A stretch of DNA of 64,000 nt. It comes from Mesorhizobium sp. LHD-90. GTDB lineage: Bacteria > Pseudomonadota > Alphaproteobacteria > Rhizobiales > Rhizobiaceae. Positions 30,071 to 39,528 of this stretch are shown piece after piece. A program made the position numbers and the translations under genes. The notes under the pieces were generated by a model. The model was not told the DNA's origin. It saw nothing but the letters and a program-made list of their open reading frames with translations, and made no database searches. The stretch covers positions 62,001 to 126,000 of the forward strand of contig NZ_JAVFVV010000008.1 in assembly GCF_030929505.1 (NCBI RefSeq), in the 5' to 3' direction. Numbering within the stretch: position 1 is the first letter of the stretch; the number at the start of each line of letters is the position of its first letter.

Positions 30071-30997
30071 ATGAAGCTCAGCCGCTATTTCTGGCCCGCT
30101 GTCGGGCTCTGCGCAGTCGGCTTCTCGATCTGGCTCCTCTACAACGAACTACGTGGGATCTCACTGGACGATTTGGGCGACAGCCTGGCTGCGATACCGA
30201 CGCATCGCTGGTTGCTTGCGGCGCTAAGCTCGGTCCTCGCCTATGCGGCGCTCGCGGGCTACGACCACATCGCGCTGACGCATCTGGGCAAGAAGGTGCC
30301 TTTCGGTTTCATCACCGTGTGTTCCTTCACCACCTATGCGCTGTCGCACAATATCGGCGGGTCGGTGCTGTCGGGCGCGGTGATCCGCTACCGCGCCTAT
30401 GCCACACAGGGCCTGTCCGGCCAGGAGGTCGGCGTGCTGGTGGCGCTCTGTTCCTTCACATTTGCGCTCGGCGCGATGCTGCTGGGCGCATTCCTGCTCC
30501 TGATCGAGCCGGAAGTGTTCGACGGCTTCGTGCATTTCATGCCGGTTTCGGCGACGCGGCTCACCGGACTGGCACTGCTATGCCTGATCGGCCTCTACAT
30601 ATTCGGTAGCTGGCTGCAACTCCGACCGCTGAGGATCGGCAAGTTTGCGGTTCTCTACCCCAGGCTGCCGATCGTGGCGCGCCAGTTGGCGATCGCACCG
30701 ATCGAGTTGATCGGCGCCGCAGGCATCATCTATTTCGCGCTGCCGGAAGCCGGCAATCCGGGTTTCATGGTAGTACTCGGCGTTTTCCTGGTGTCGTTCT
30801 CCGCCGCGCTGATCTCGCATGCCCCGGGAGGACTCGGCGTGCTCGAGATCGTCTTCATCGCCGGGCTGTCGCAGATGGACCCAGTGGCGGTGCTGTCGGC
30901 GCTGCTGGTGTTCCGGCTGTTCTACCTGATCGTTCCGCTGCTCTTGGCGCTGGTCGTGGTGCTGGGCTTCGAGCGCTCGCGGTTCGGCAAGGATTGA
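30071..30997 (+). CDS. YbhN/AglD-like membrane protein (lysylphosphatidylglycerol synthase TM family)
   Basis: The 308-residue polytopic membrane protein has about eight hydrophobic segments. Family marks are YALSHNIGGSVLSGAVIRYRAYATQGLSG, a conserved loop of the LPG_synthase_TM/UPF0104 family, and the C-terminal HAPGGLGVLEIVFIAGLSQM. Relatives are flippase-like domains fused to or partnering MprF-type synthases; this one has no soluble aminoacyl-transfer domain. A role in lipid handling is therefore inferred only. The start is the ATG at 30071, following an overlapping out-of-frame ATGAACG. Confidence 0.85.
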   Translation: MKLSRYFWPAVGLCAVGFSIWLLYNELRGISLDDLGDSLAAIPTHRWLLAALSSVLAYAALAGYDHIALTHLGKKVPFGFITVCSFTTYALSHNIGGSVLSGAVIRYRAYATQGLSGQEVGVLVALCSFTFALGAMLLGAFLLLIEPEVFDGFVHFMPVSATRLTGLALLCLIGLYIFGSWLQLRPLRIGKFAVLYPRLPIVARQLAIAPIELIGAAGIIYFALPEAGNPGFMVVLGVFLVSFSAALISHAPGGLGVLEIVFIAGLSQMDPVAVLSALLVFRLFYLIVPLLLALVVVLGFERSRFGKD

Positions 30998-31100
30998 GCG
31001 CGACCTGCAGACAACGCGCCCCGTGCGGATGCGATAACCTCCGCCCTGCATCGTCAGACGAAGGGACGCCCGGAGCCGGTTTGACTGATTGATGGAAGGT

Positions 31101-31174
31101 TGGCTGGGGAACCTGGATTCGAACCAGGACTAACGGAGTCAGAGTCCGTGGGTCTACCGTTAACCTATTCCCCA
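31101..31174 (-). tRNA. tRNA-Gln (anticodon CUG)
   Basis: The minus strand folds into a full cloverleaf of 74 bases. The acceptor stem TGGGGAA pairs with TTCCCCA, the D-arm contains AGGTTAACGGTAGA, the anticodon stem ACGGA/TCCGT encloses loop CTCTGAC (anticodon CTG), and the T-arm has loop TTCGAAT. The CCA end is encoded (31101-31103). It reads CAG codons. No second tRNA is adjacent. Confidence 0.97.
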
Positions 31175-31339
31175 GCATCGGCGGCAGTCGCCCCGACCGT
31201 CCGCCGAAGCGGAATGCGATGCGTTTTATTCGCCGCGGCGAAAGAGTCAAGCCTTTAGGCGGTCTTGTTCAAAGGCGAGTGAGAAGCCTCCACAACCAGC
31301 GAGCGCGATAGTCGTTGCCGTCGACGCGGCGTGGCGCCG

Positions 31340-34300
31340 CTACTCCGCGGCCAGCTTATCGTGCCCGTCTTCGTGGCCGTGTGCCGATTCGATGGCGCGA
31401 CGGGCAAGCACCCTCACGTTCTCGTCGCCTTCCACCAAATAGCGCTCAATGTCGTCGCGGAACCACCATGGCGGATAAACGACGCGATTGGTGATCTGGC
31501 GCGCGTGATAACGATAGTCGCGCGACATGCGGTCGCTGCTCATGAAGTAGATCCAGGCGGCCGCACGCTCCTTGAGATCCTTCGCCGCCGAGATGCGTTG
31601 CGAGAAACGAAGAATACGGCGGAAATGCAGGCGACTTTTGGGCACGACGTGGCCGATCGGATAATCTATCGGCGCGAAATGGCCACACACGACGCAAGGA
31701 ATGCCAAGCAGGCCGAGTTCGGCCGAACTGGTTCCATTGTAGATGACACCCAGATCGATCAGCCCGTCGAGGTCCTGCAAATCGAACCAGCGGTGGCCGA
31801 GAACGATAACGTTTTCCGGCAGGTCGATCTCGATCAGATCCTGGAAACTTTCCGTCAGGAACACACCGATGTCGTGGCGCATCTCGTGCGGATGCGGCTT
31901 GATCAGCAGCAGCGTGTTGCTGCCGCGCACCGAATCGATAGCGTGGTTAAGCCAGTCCTTCATGTTCAGATGCGCCGGCCCGCCGTCGAAGGGGACCGCC
32001 GAATCGCAAACCACCTTGCCGAACAGGCAGGCGACCTTGCCGCCGTGCTCCCGCCATTCGCGGATGCGCTCGAGGCAATCGACGGCTTCCTGCGGGCGCT
32101 CGGCCTGGCCGCCGGTCGAGCGGCGCGTCTGCGCCACGTCCTGGATGGCCTGCCACATTTCCGGGCCGCGATGCTTGTTCTCGTCGTAGAATTTGACGAA
32201 CTCGCGGGGGATCGGGAAGCTGGCTGTACGCAGTTCGCGGTGCAGCGTGATGTTGCGAACCGTCGTCTTGGTCGAGACCACGGAGGTGAAGTTCGCAAAA
32301 TAATTCTGATAGCCGTTGGCCGAATGGATGCAGAAGAATTTTTCCGGATCGCCGAACTCTTCCAGGTAGAAGCGGACGATGGCGTCCGGCAGGCGCGACT
32401 GCTGCAAAACCATGAAACCGCAGTCGATGCCGGCGCTGACCAGCGATCGGTTGATGTTCTCCAGGACGACCGCTGTGAGGCGCGTCCATTCCACCAGGCG
32501 GCCGAGGAACTTCTGCAGCACAGGGCACGTGTAGTCGACATTGTAGCGGCGGCGGTTGATCGCCGCCTCTTCCCACACGATATGTTCGAGATCGATGTTG
32601 TTCCAGCGCAGTTCGCCCTGCGCGACATTGGCTTCGAAACCTTCGATCGGTTTCAGGAATCGTTTCGCCTTGCGATCGAATTCGCACTCCGGCGAGATGC
32701 AGCCCAGGAAACGGTCGATTTGCGGGTTGCCGGTCTTCTCCAGCGGCATGACGCCCTTGACCAGCGGGATGACCGACCATCCCATCTTCTTCATTTCCAT
32801 CAGCACGACGAGCGGATACTTCCGCAACTGCTCGAAGGAGCGCGGCGCAATGAAAATGACGCCTTCCGGTTGCTGTGGCTGGGGCACGCGGGAGAACCAC
32901 TTGGCCGTTTCCGCCGCGAACTCCAATTCACCGACCCTTCGAATGAGGTTCCAGCTTGCCCGGGGATCGATCGAATGCGGCCGACACAGCAACGTCTCAT
33001 GAACCCGCTTAACCAGGATGGTGGCGCGTTCGAACTGCCCGTCGCGCTGCAGGATTCGGCCATATTGCAAAAACGCTTTGGAGCGCTTTTCCTTCTCGGG
33101 CAGGCCTTTGACGAAATCGTGCGCAACGTCGTAGCGCTGCGCATTCAGCGCCCACAAGAAGAAGTCACGGATTTCGTGCTCCTTCTGCGGTTTGCGGGAT
33201 GCACCGGTTAACAACGATAGCGTGATTTCCTCATATTTGGCCGCGTTGCTTTCGACGAGCGCTGCGGCGATGAGCCAAAGCGCAGGAATGGCCTTCGGTT
33301 TCTGGGCAAGATAGAGAAGCGCCTTTTCGAAACGAGCGACGTCGCTGGGCAGGCCGAGATCGCGCGAGATTTGCAGCGCAGTGCGCAGCAGCCTGGCAAG
33401 CGCCAGCGTCTTGACGCCCAGCTTGTCGATTTGAGTCTGGATCACCTTCTGGCCGGTGATCTCCAGCCAAAGGGGCCGTATCTGCTTGAAGCAGATACGG
33501 GCGAGACGGTGCGACTCCTCATAGCTGGGAATACGGCGGATGCCTTGCCGAAGCATGGCGTTGATCGCCTTGAATTTTCCCGCAAGATCCTGCGCATCGT
33601 CGAATTGCCGCTTGCACACCAGAAGGTAGCGATCATGCTGCCGCCCTTGGATGAGGCGCTCGGCGAAGACGAACTTGCCGTCATCTTCGTTGCCGGTGGC
33701 GGGCGTCACGATCGTTTCCGATTCGGCCGCGACGTCCTGCTCGGCGCCTCCATCCGGTCCACTCGCGGACGCGCCGTGGTCGTCCTCGCCGGAGGAGCCT
33801 TCTTCCGACTTAGTGCCGCCGCCCGACTCATCCGCGATGCTAGCGGCTTCGTCGCCCGCGCCACTGTCCTCCTGGCCATCGTCGCCGCCGCCATAGCCAT
33901 CGCCGCCGTTGGCCCAAGTCATGTTGTCACGCGAAATCTCGTCGACGATGCGCCACGTCTTGTTGAGGCTGTTGAAGCGCCGCGTCTCCTCGGGCGTGGC
34001 ATGGCCCGAAGCCATCGCCTTCTGGCAGTCCTGGATCGCCTCCATGACAAAATCATGGGCCTCCTGGTAGGCGCCCGATTTGGCGAGCGTCGCCACGTGG
34101 AGGTAGATAAGAAATGCGCTTCGCGGGAACCGCTCGAGGGCTTCCCCTGCGGCGGCCCGTATGGTCTCGCGGCCTTCGTCGCTGACCAGCAATTCACCGA
34201 TACGCCGACCGGCCGAGGCTGGTGCCGCAGCACGAATGGCCTCCAATTGGGCGAGGCCCTCGAGCATCACGCGGACGTCGTCCGGTCCGGCATTCTTCAG

Positions 34301-34543
34301 CCGGTTGGCCACAAGGCCGGTGGCAAAGATCCTCCTCGTCTTGGACAGGCCAAGCAATCGGATGGATGTGTCGAAGAACCGTTCCGTCTGCGGCTTGTCA
34401 TAGGCCTTTTCGGCGAGGCTCTGGGCAGTCTTGGCAAGTAGGATACTGGTACCCTGCTGCAGGCTGAGGGACAGTTTGGTCAAGCCGCTGCGTGAAGCCA
34501 AACGTTTGGTTTGTCGCGCAATTTGCTTACGGATGACGCCCAT
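31340..34543 (-). CDS. Capsule-type (KpsS/KpsC-like) glycosyltransferase with long helical N-terminal region
   Basis: The protein is about 1067 residues. The N-terminal part (about 1-210) and the middle (about 290-540) are helical and repeat-like, with segments such as YLHVATLAKSGAYQEAHDFVMEAIQDCQ recalling TPR units. Between them (about 212-285) lies a low-complexity Gly/Ser/Asp/Glu linker. The last 500 residues resemble capsule polysaccharide transferases: IKPHPHEMRHDIG, ENVIVLGHRWFDLQDLDGLIDLGVIYNGTSSAELGLLGIPCV and WFRDDIERYLVEG. Those enzymes transfer Kdo or related sugars during capsule assembly. The start is uncertain: ATG 34543 or the GTG at 34558. A small frame (34560-34721) stops two bases before that GTG. 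The acceptor and sugar are unknown. Confidence 0.7.
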   Translation of the reverse strand: MGVIRKQIARQTKRLASRSGLTKLSLSLQQGTSILLAKTAQSLAEKAYDKPQTERFFDTSIRLLGLSKTRRIFATGLVANRLKNAGPDDVRVMLEGLAQLEAIRAAAPASAGRRIGELLVSDEGRETIRAAAGEALERFPRSAFLIYLHVATLAKSGAYQEAHDFVMEAIQDCQKAMASGHATPEETRRFNSLNKTWRIVDEISRDNMTWANGGDGYGGGDDGQEDSGAGDEAASIADESGGGTKSEEGSSGEDDHGASASGPDGGAEQDVAAESETIVTPATGNEDDGKFVFAERLIQGRQHDRYLLVCKRQFDDAQDLAGKFKAINAMLRQGIRRIPSYEESHRLARICFKQIRPLWLEITGQKVIQTQIDKLGVKTLALARLLRTALQISRDLGLPSDVARFEKALLYLAQKPKAIPALWLIAAALVESNAAKYEEITLSLLTGASRKPQKEHEIRDFFLWALNAQRYDVAHDFVKGLPEKEKRSKAFLQYGRILQRDGQFERATILVKRVHETLLCRPHSIDPRASWNLIRRVGELEFAAETAKWFSRVPQPQQPEGVIFIAPRSFEQLRKYPLVVLMEMKKMGWSVIPLVKGVMPLEKTGNPQIDRFLGCISPECEFDRKAKRFLKPIEGFEANVAQGELRWNNIDLEHIVWEEAAINRRRYNVDYTCPVLQKFLGRLVEWTRLTAVVLENINRSLVSAGIDCGFMVLQQSRLPDAIVRFYLEEFGDPEKFFCIHSANGYQNYFANFTSVVSTKTTVRNITLHRELRTASFPIPREFVKFYDENKHRGPEMWQAIQDVAQTRRSTGGQAERPQEAVDCLERIREWREHGGKVACLFGKVVCDSAVPFDGGPAHLNMKDWLNHAIDSVRGSNTLLLIKPHPHEMRHDIGVFLTESFQDLIEIDLPENVIVLGHRWFDLQDLDGLIDLGVIYNGTSSAELGLLGIPCVVCGHFAPIDYPIGHVVPKSRLHFRRILRFSQRISAAKDLKERAAAWIYFMSSDRMSRDYRYHARQITNRVVYPPWWFRDDIERYLVEGDENVRVLARRAIESAHGHEDGHDKLAAE

Positions 34544-34559
34544 ATCGGATCTGACCACT

Positions 34560-34721
34560 TTACCGATTCAATTTGCCATTGGGCAAATCACCCACGAATG
34601 GCGAGCGATCCGCCGCCGGTGACAAACGCGGCGCATCGCGTTCCGACGGCCAGTCGGTAGCCGATATGAATCGCTTCCGCAAGGGCACAAGCATCAACCC
34701 GCGAAACCTCTCGAAGATCAT
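34560..34721 (-). CDS. Possible small leader ORF upstream of the capsule-type transferase
   Basis: The 53-residue frame MIFERFRGLMLVPLRKRF... has a good AAAGGG seven bases before its ATG at 34721. Its TAA lies two bases before the GTG at 34558 of the large downstream gene, a spacing expected for coupled translation. The peptide is basic at its start and has no recognisable domain. It overlaps an inverted repeat (34571-34588). It could equally be a chance frame, or an N-terminal piece separated from the downstream gene by a stop. Confidence 0.3.
   Translation of the reverse strand: MIFERFRGLMLVPLRKRFISATDWPSERDAPRLSPAADRSPFVGDLPNGKLNR
34571..34588. promoter_or_regulatory. Small inverted repeat upstream of the capsule-type transferase
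   Basis: ATTTGCC (34571-34577) and GGCAAAT (34582-34588) form a seven-base stem with a four-base loop, 12 bases upstream of the GTG start at 34558. It could be an operator or an mRNA hairpin near the ribosome binding site. Confidence 0.35.
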
Positions 34722-35249
34722 CCGAAACCCTTTCGCGTGTATTCTCAAGTTTGGCGCGAGTGTAGGCTCTTGCCCTACAACACACCAGAGGGATTCGCCG
34801 CCCCCTGCGAACCTTTGATTGCAATGGCGCCGGACCGAACCGTACCGATTTCCCCGCATCCTCTCCTGCCTCTCGCCTTGCATTGTCGAACTCCTGAAAG
34901 AAGGAGATGCCGCGACAGGGATCGCGCGATCAACGGGAACGTCGCCGCACCGAACCTCCTGGCGAGGGAGTGTCGCGCCGGTATGGCGAGATCGGGGCGG
35001 CCGGTGGAATTCGTTCGGTTTTGCAGAAGTATCCTTCACCCCGGCCTCCGGATTGTGGCACGCTCATCCTCGTGCGGCCGATCGCCGGCCTCGCGGCGCG
35101 GTCAGACTGTTGCATCCCGTTTGGCGGACGGCAGATGGCATACGCCGCTGTAGCGGGCATGTTTTGCGCCCGGTGACGCGTTGTCCTCGTCCGGATTGCC
35201 GAATCCCAAAGAAGTCGCCACAAGCACCGAATCCCGGACGGAGCGCTTC
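34722..35249. other. Gene-free divergent region
   Basis: This stretch separates the minus-strand transferase (and its possible leader ORF) from the plus-strand phosphodiesterase. Several open frames cross it, but none has supporting composition or a ribosome binding site. It should hold at least two promoters; no confident -35/-10 pair could be assigned. Confidence 0.5.
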
Positions 35250-36011
35250 ATGCTGAAAATTCTGCAGATCTCGGACATCCACCTGATCAGGCCCGGCGAG
35301 ATGCTATTCGGCTCGGACCCGCTGGCGCGCCTGGAAGCCTGCATCGCCGACGTCAACCGCAATCATGCCGACGCCGACCTCGTCGTATTCAGCGGCGATC
35401 TTGCCAATGACGGCCTCCCTGAAGCCTATGCAGCGCTCAAGGAGCGGCTCCCGGCGCTGCTGCCGCCCTATCGCCTGATGCTCGGCAACCATGATCACCG
35501 GGCAAACTTCCTCGCGGCGTTTCCGGAGATTCTTGCCGATAGCGGCTTCGTTCAGGCCAGCGTCGACATAAAAGGCACGCGGCTGATCCTGCTCGACACG
35601 CTGGAGACCGGCATGGTCGAGGGCCGGCTGGGCGGCGGCCGCCTCGAATGGCTGGACGCAAGACTCGGCGAGGCGGAAGGCCGCCCGGCGCTCGTCTTCA
35701 CCCACCACCCGCCGGTCGACATCCACATGCCCGCGCTGGACAATTGCCGGCTGATGGACAGCCAGCCCCTGCTCGGCGTGCTGCAAAAGCATGGCAATGT
35801 GCGCCACATCTTCGCCGGCCATGTTCACCGGCCGGTCTGCGGCAGTTGGCATGGCATTCCGTTCAGCGCGTTGCGCGGCACCAACCACCAGTCGGCTCCG
35901 GTCTTCGCCGGCAAGCACCGGGTCAATCTCGAGCCGCCGGCCTACGCCATCATCCTGGTCAGCGACGGCAGCGTGGTCGTGCACTACCACGATTTTTTGT
36001 ACAGCGACTGA
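35250..36011 (+). CDS. Class III cyclic-nucleotide phosphodiesterase-like metallophosphoesterase
   Basis: The 253-residue enzyme has the calcineurin-like binuclear metal motifs in order: D-x-H in ILQISDIHLI (residues 4-13), VVFSGDLAND, LMLGNHDHR, the VFTHHPPVDIH histidines and the final FAGHVHRPVCG. The arrangement matches CpdA/3',5'-cAMP phosphodiesterase and Rv0805-type enzymes, though related phospholipid diesterases share it. The ATG at 35250 follows GGACGGAG; the in-frame codons back to 35181 look non-coding. It converges on the MFS gene six bases away. Confidence 0.88.
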   Translation: MLKILQISDIHLIRPGEMLFGSDPLARLEACIADVNRNHADADLVVFSGDLANDGLPEAYAALKERLPALLPPYRLMLGNHDHRANFLAAFPEILADSGFVQASVDIKGTRLILLDTLETGMVEGRLGGGRLEWLDARLGEAEGRPALVFTHHPPVDIHMPALDNCRLMDSQPLLGVLQKHGNVRHIFAGHVHRPVCGSWHGIPFSALRGTNHQSAPVFAGKHRVNLEPPAYAIILVSDGSVVVHYHDFLYSD

Positions 36012-36017
36012 GCCGCC

Positions 36018-37247
36018 TCAACCGGCGGCCGCCGCGGGCCGGGTCGACTTCCAAAGCAGAAGAGTCATCACCGTCACGTTGAGCAGGTTCCAGGCGATGC
36101 CGTTGAGGAAGGCGGCTGCATAGGAGCCAGTCATGTCGTAGATCCAGCCGCTCATCCAGCCGCCCAGCGCCATGCCGATGATGGTCGCCATGATGACGAT
36201 GCCGACCCTTCTCCCCGCCTCCGACGCCGGCATGTATTCGCGCACGACGATGGCGTAGCAAGGCACGATGCCGCCCTGCGACAGTCCGAAGACCGCCGAC
36301 ACGACGTAAAGCGACGCCAACCCGTCGAAAGGAATGTAGAGCAGCAGCGACAGGCCCTGCAGCACCGAGCCGATGAGGATAGTCTTTATCCCTCCGATCC
36401 GGTCGGCGACGAAGCCCGACGCCATGCGGCTGACGATGCCGGCGGCGAGCATGATCGACAACATCTCCGCCCCTCGCGCCACGCCGTAGCCGAGATCCAT
36501 GCAATAGGCGACGATATGCACCTGCGGCATCGACATGGCGACGCAGCAGCCTAGACCCGCCACCACCAGCAGCGCTTGCAAGGTCTTTGGCGAGACCGCG
36601 ATCGGCGTGACCGGGCGCGCGCCGGGCGCGATGCCGGCGGTGTGCGTCGGCGCGTCCCGGCGCAGCAGGAAGGCCAGGGGCACCATCGTGACCAGGCAGA
36701 CGACGCCGAGCGCCGCATAGGTGAAACGCCAGCCTTCGGCTTCCATCGCGTAGGGCATCGCCAGCGGCCACAACGCGCCGGCGAGGTAATTGCCGGCCGC
36801 GGCGGCCGAGACGGCGACGCCGCGCCGGCGCCGGAACCAGTGCGAAATGTCGGCGATCAGCGGGCCGAACATGGCCGACGACCCCGCCCCGATCAGCACG
36901 CCCTGGACCACGGCGAGTTGGGTGATGGACGTGGTCAGCGAGGCCAGCACAAAACCGCCGCCGAGCATCAGCGAGGTTACCAGCGCCGGCCGCCAGTAGC
37001 CGACGCTGTCGATCAGCCGGCCAATAATGACGTTGCCGAAGGCGAAACCCAGCATCGTCGCCGTGTAGGGCAGCGAGGCGTCCGCCCGGTCGACGCCGAA
37101 CTCCGCCTGCACGGCCGGCAGCACCACAACCACCGCCCACATGCCGGCGCCGCCGATGGTGGCGAGCAGCACGCTGATCGCCAGCCGCGTCCAGGCGTAG
37201 CGGCCGTCGATGTCGGAAATATCTTGCAGCCGCTGTGTCTGGTCCAT
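36018..37247 (-). CDS. MFS transporter (oxalate/formate antiporter-like or monocarboxylate type)
   Basis: This is a 409-residue 12-segment major facilitator with about 20 cytoplasmic residues first. Marks are LGFAFGNVIIGRLIDSVGYWRPAL (loop 2-3), the conserved GVLIGAGSSAMFGPLIADISHWFRRRRGVAVSAAAAGNYLAG, and VSRMASGFVADRIGGIKTIL in the second half. The substrate is not determinable; the sequence resembles carboxylate carriers more than drug pumps. The ATG at 37247 is the only sensible start. It is convergent with the phosphodiesterase gene, ending six bases after its stop. Confidence 0.85.
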   Translation of the reverse strand: MDQTQRLQDISDIDGRYAWTRLAISVLLATIGGAGMWAVVVVLPAVQAEFGVDRADASLPYTATMLGFAFGNVIIGRLIDSVGYWRPALVTSLMLGGGFVLASLTTSITQLAVVQGVLIGAGSSAMFGPLIADISHWFRRRRGVAVSAAAAGNYLAGALWPLAMPYAMEAEGWRFTYAALGVVCLVTMVPLAFLLRRDAPTHTAGIAPGARPVTPIAVSPKTLQALLVVAGLGCCVAMSMPQVHIVAYCMDLGYGVARGAEMLSIMLAAGIVSRMASGFVADRIGGIKTILIGSVLQGLSLLLYIPFDGLASLYVVSAVFGLSQGGIVPCYAIVVREYMPASEAGRRVGIVIMATIIGMALGGWMSGWIYDMTGSYAAAFLNGIAWNLLNVTVMTLLLWKSTRPAAAAG

Positions 37248-37368
37248 GTCCTATGCGTTTCGCATCCCGGAATCGTCGTTTTGATCGATGATCGGGCCGA
37301 TGCGACCGATGCGTCAGCGCCAGCCCCGCGTTTCGACCACGCCAGACATGATTGGGTTGCAGGGAAAA

Positions 37369-38184
37369 TCAGTCGTTTTGGCGCAGGCGCGGGCCCTTGG
37401 CGTCGCCGCCAGCGTCAATCGGAGCCGGCGCAAGGTCGAGATCGGCGGTTTGGTAGAAGGAATAAGGGCTGGGTCCAAAGTCGATCGACAAATTGAAGCG
37501 CGCAATATCGCCGAACTCGCGCTTCAGAGTGTAGGTAGCGTCACGCAGCACGACCTTTGCGGGTTGCGTGTCGCGAATCGCCCGAAGGATGGCCGTCGGC
37601 GCCGAGAGCCCGACCTGCTCCGAAAAAAAGCGAACGAATTCCTGTGCTTGTTCGAGTATGGGCGTGCCGTTGGCGGGGTCCGGCAGATTGATCTTCAGCC
37701 GCGCATTGCCGATGCGCTGGCCGCCCCTGCCGCGCAGCATGTAGAACAGGCTGTTGGACATGGTATCGACGATGTCGGCCTCGTCGGTGCGCGCCATGCA
37801 TTCCCAGCCGGTGCCGGCGACTTCAGCCCCTTTCCAGCCGAGATTGGCGAAGCCGGCCCCGTCGAGGCTGTCGCAGATGCGTTCCGGATCCCAGCCGATC
37901 AGCGGCCGGAACGGATGCGGGTTGTCGGCGCGAAACGAGAGAAAGCCGGGGCGGAAGCGGGCCGGCCCGGGCGCCGCCGGTATCGCCTTCGTTACCGTAA
38001 CCGGTTGATCCGAAAGCGTTATCACTGTCTGCACCGGGTCCTGACGAGGCGCGGCCTCGGGCATCATCGACACCAGAGCCACCACCGGCAGCACAAGCGA
38101 AAGACCCATCAACGGCAGAAGGATCGCCCGCGCTTTCGTCGATCGCGCGTCCTTTCCCCCGGCAATTTCGGGTTCGCTCGGCAT
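37369..38184 (-). CDS. Unrecognised single-pass membrane protein
   Basis: From the ATG at 38184 this encodes 271 residues; the GTG at 38205 is an alternative. A short cytoplasmic leader of about 20 residues precedes one membrane helix (ILLPLMGLSLVLPVVALVSMM). The remaining roughly 225 residues should be periplasmic and contain two Cys (in ERICDSLDGAGF and TGWECMART) that could pair. The pattern DNPHPFRPLIGWDPERIC recurs in my memory of Rhizobiales hypothetical proteins, but I cannot name a function. The neighbours (MFS carrier, sugar ABC operon) give no clear hint. Confidence 0.65.
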   Translation of the reverse strand: MPSEPEIAGGKDARSTKARAILLPLMGLSLVLPVVALVSMMPEAAPRQDPVQTVITLSDQPVTVTKAIPAAPGPARFRPGFLSFRADNPHPFRPLIGWDPERICDSLDGAGFANLGWKGAEVAGTGWECMARTDEADIVDTMSNSLFYMLRGRGGQRIGNARLKINLPDPANGTPILEQAQEFVRFFSEQVGLSAPTAILRAIRDTQPAKVVLRDATYTLKREFGDIARFNLSIDFGPSPYSFYQTADLDLAPAPIDAGGDAKGPRLRQND

Positions 38185-38409
38185 GTCCCGTCTCGTTCCT
38201 TGCACGGCTTCGGCTGCCGCTCCGGGCAGGACACGGCATCAGGCAAGTTTCGTCAGCTTGCCCTAATTATCGCTAAAGCTTTTGCAAGGGAAACAAGGCG
38301 TTGGCGCGGCAACGCGGGAAAACCGCACAAGACGCCACAGTTGTGTGAAGTCCGTAAAATCGTGTAATTTCAAAGTCTTGCAGCGTGAGGTGCGCGAAAA
38401 CAGCGCCGT

Positions 38410-38432
38410 GGGCTTCACGAGGAGCCCTTTTT
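38410..38432 (+). terminator. Terminator-like hairpin with no plus-strand gene
   Basis: GGGCT (38410-38414) pairs with AGCCC (38423-38427) and is followed by TTTTT on the plus strand. No annotated plus-strand gene precedes it. The five-base stem is weak, so it may be chance or the end of a small transcript. Confidence 0.3.
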
Positions 38433-38502
38433 GGCGGGCCAAACCGTCCATTTCCGGCGTTCGAGCATGGCGGGGCGGCACAATCGCTTCAACCCGCCGC
38501 TT

Positions 38503-38533
38503 CAACAAACCGGGCGGCACGATTGCCGCCCGG
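38503..38533 (-). terminator. Intrinsic terminator of the sugar ABC operon
   Basis: A perfect 10-base stem (38510-38519 with 38524-38533, four-base loop) is followed on the minus strand by TTTGTTG. It lies about 30 bases after the binding-protein stop at 38564. Confidence 0.8.
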
Positions 38534-38563
38534 GACGAAAAATGCAGACCCCTTTCTACAGGA

Positions 38564-39528
38564 TCACAGGCCCTTTTCCTTGAGGACCGCCTCGGCGTTT
38601 TCCGCCGTCACCTTTTCCGTAGGCAGCACGATGGTCTTCTCGACCTTCTCGCCATTCAGGTGCTTGATCGCCTGGCGAAGGCCCTCGGCGCCCGGCGTCG
38701 CATATAGGAAGGTGGCGGTGAGTTCGCCGTTCTTCACCCAGGTCACCCCCTCGCCCGGCAGCGCATCGATGCCGATGAACTTGATCTCTTTCTCGCGGCC
38801 GACATCCTTGGCGGCGAGGTAGGCGCCATAGGCCATCGGATCGTTGTGGCCGTAGACGAGGTCGATCTTCTCGTTGTTCTTCAGCGCATTGGCCATGAGG
38901 TTGTAGGCCTGGTCCTGCTTCCAGTCGCCGGACTGCTTGTCGAGCAGATATTTTATGCCCGGCTCCTTGTCGGTGAACTCGTGAAAGCCGTTGTGGCGGT
39001 CGTGCGCGGGCTGCGTACCCATGCCGCCCCAGATCTCGACGACGGTGCCCTGCGCCTTGCCGGGCCCGCCGAGCAGTTCAACCGCATACTCGCCGGCTGC
39101 CTTGCCGATCAGAACGTTGTCGCCGCCGACGAACTGCGTGTACTGGTCGGTTTCGACGTTGCGATCGAGCACGAAGACCGGGATCTTGGCGTCGATGGCC
39201 TGCTGGACCACGCCGGTCAGGCCGGCGGATTCCTTCGGCGAGACGAGCAGCGCGTCGACTTCCTGGCGGATCAGGTTCTCGACGTCGGCGACCTGCTTCT
39301 CGGTCTTGTCCTCGCCGTCAGTGATGATCAGTTCGACATCCGGGTGTTTGGCGGCCTCGGCGATGATGTCCTTGTTGAACTGGGCGCGCCACGGCTCGAT
39401 GGTGGTCGCCTGGGAAAACCCGACCTTCCACTTCTTGTCCTGCGCGAAGGCGTCGCCGCTCCCGGCAAGCATGGTGCCCGACACGAGCACGGCCGAAAGG
39501 GCGGCAAGTCTGAACAGGTCACGGCGTT

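Larger units (their letters stand above)
38185..38563. other. Intergenic region with two hairpins
   Basis: No gene is seen. It contains the terminator of the ABC operon (38503-38533, minus strand) and an unexplained plus-strand terminator-like hairpin (38410-38432). Confidence 0.6.

Noticed and set aside
34737-35153. A 138-codon plus-strand ORF in the divergent gap
   Set aside because: No ribosome binding site, irregular composition and no domain; other frames in the same stretch are equally open.
36576-37496. A 306-codon plus-strand ORF rich in Arg/His/Gln
   Set aside because: It is the shadow of the MFS gene on the minus strand.
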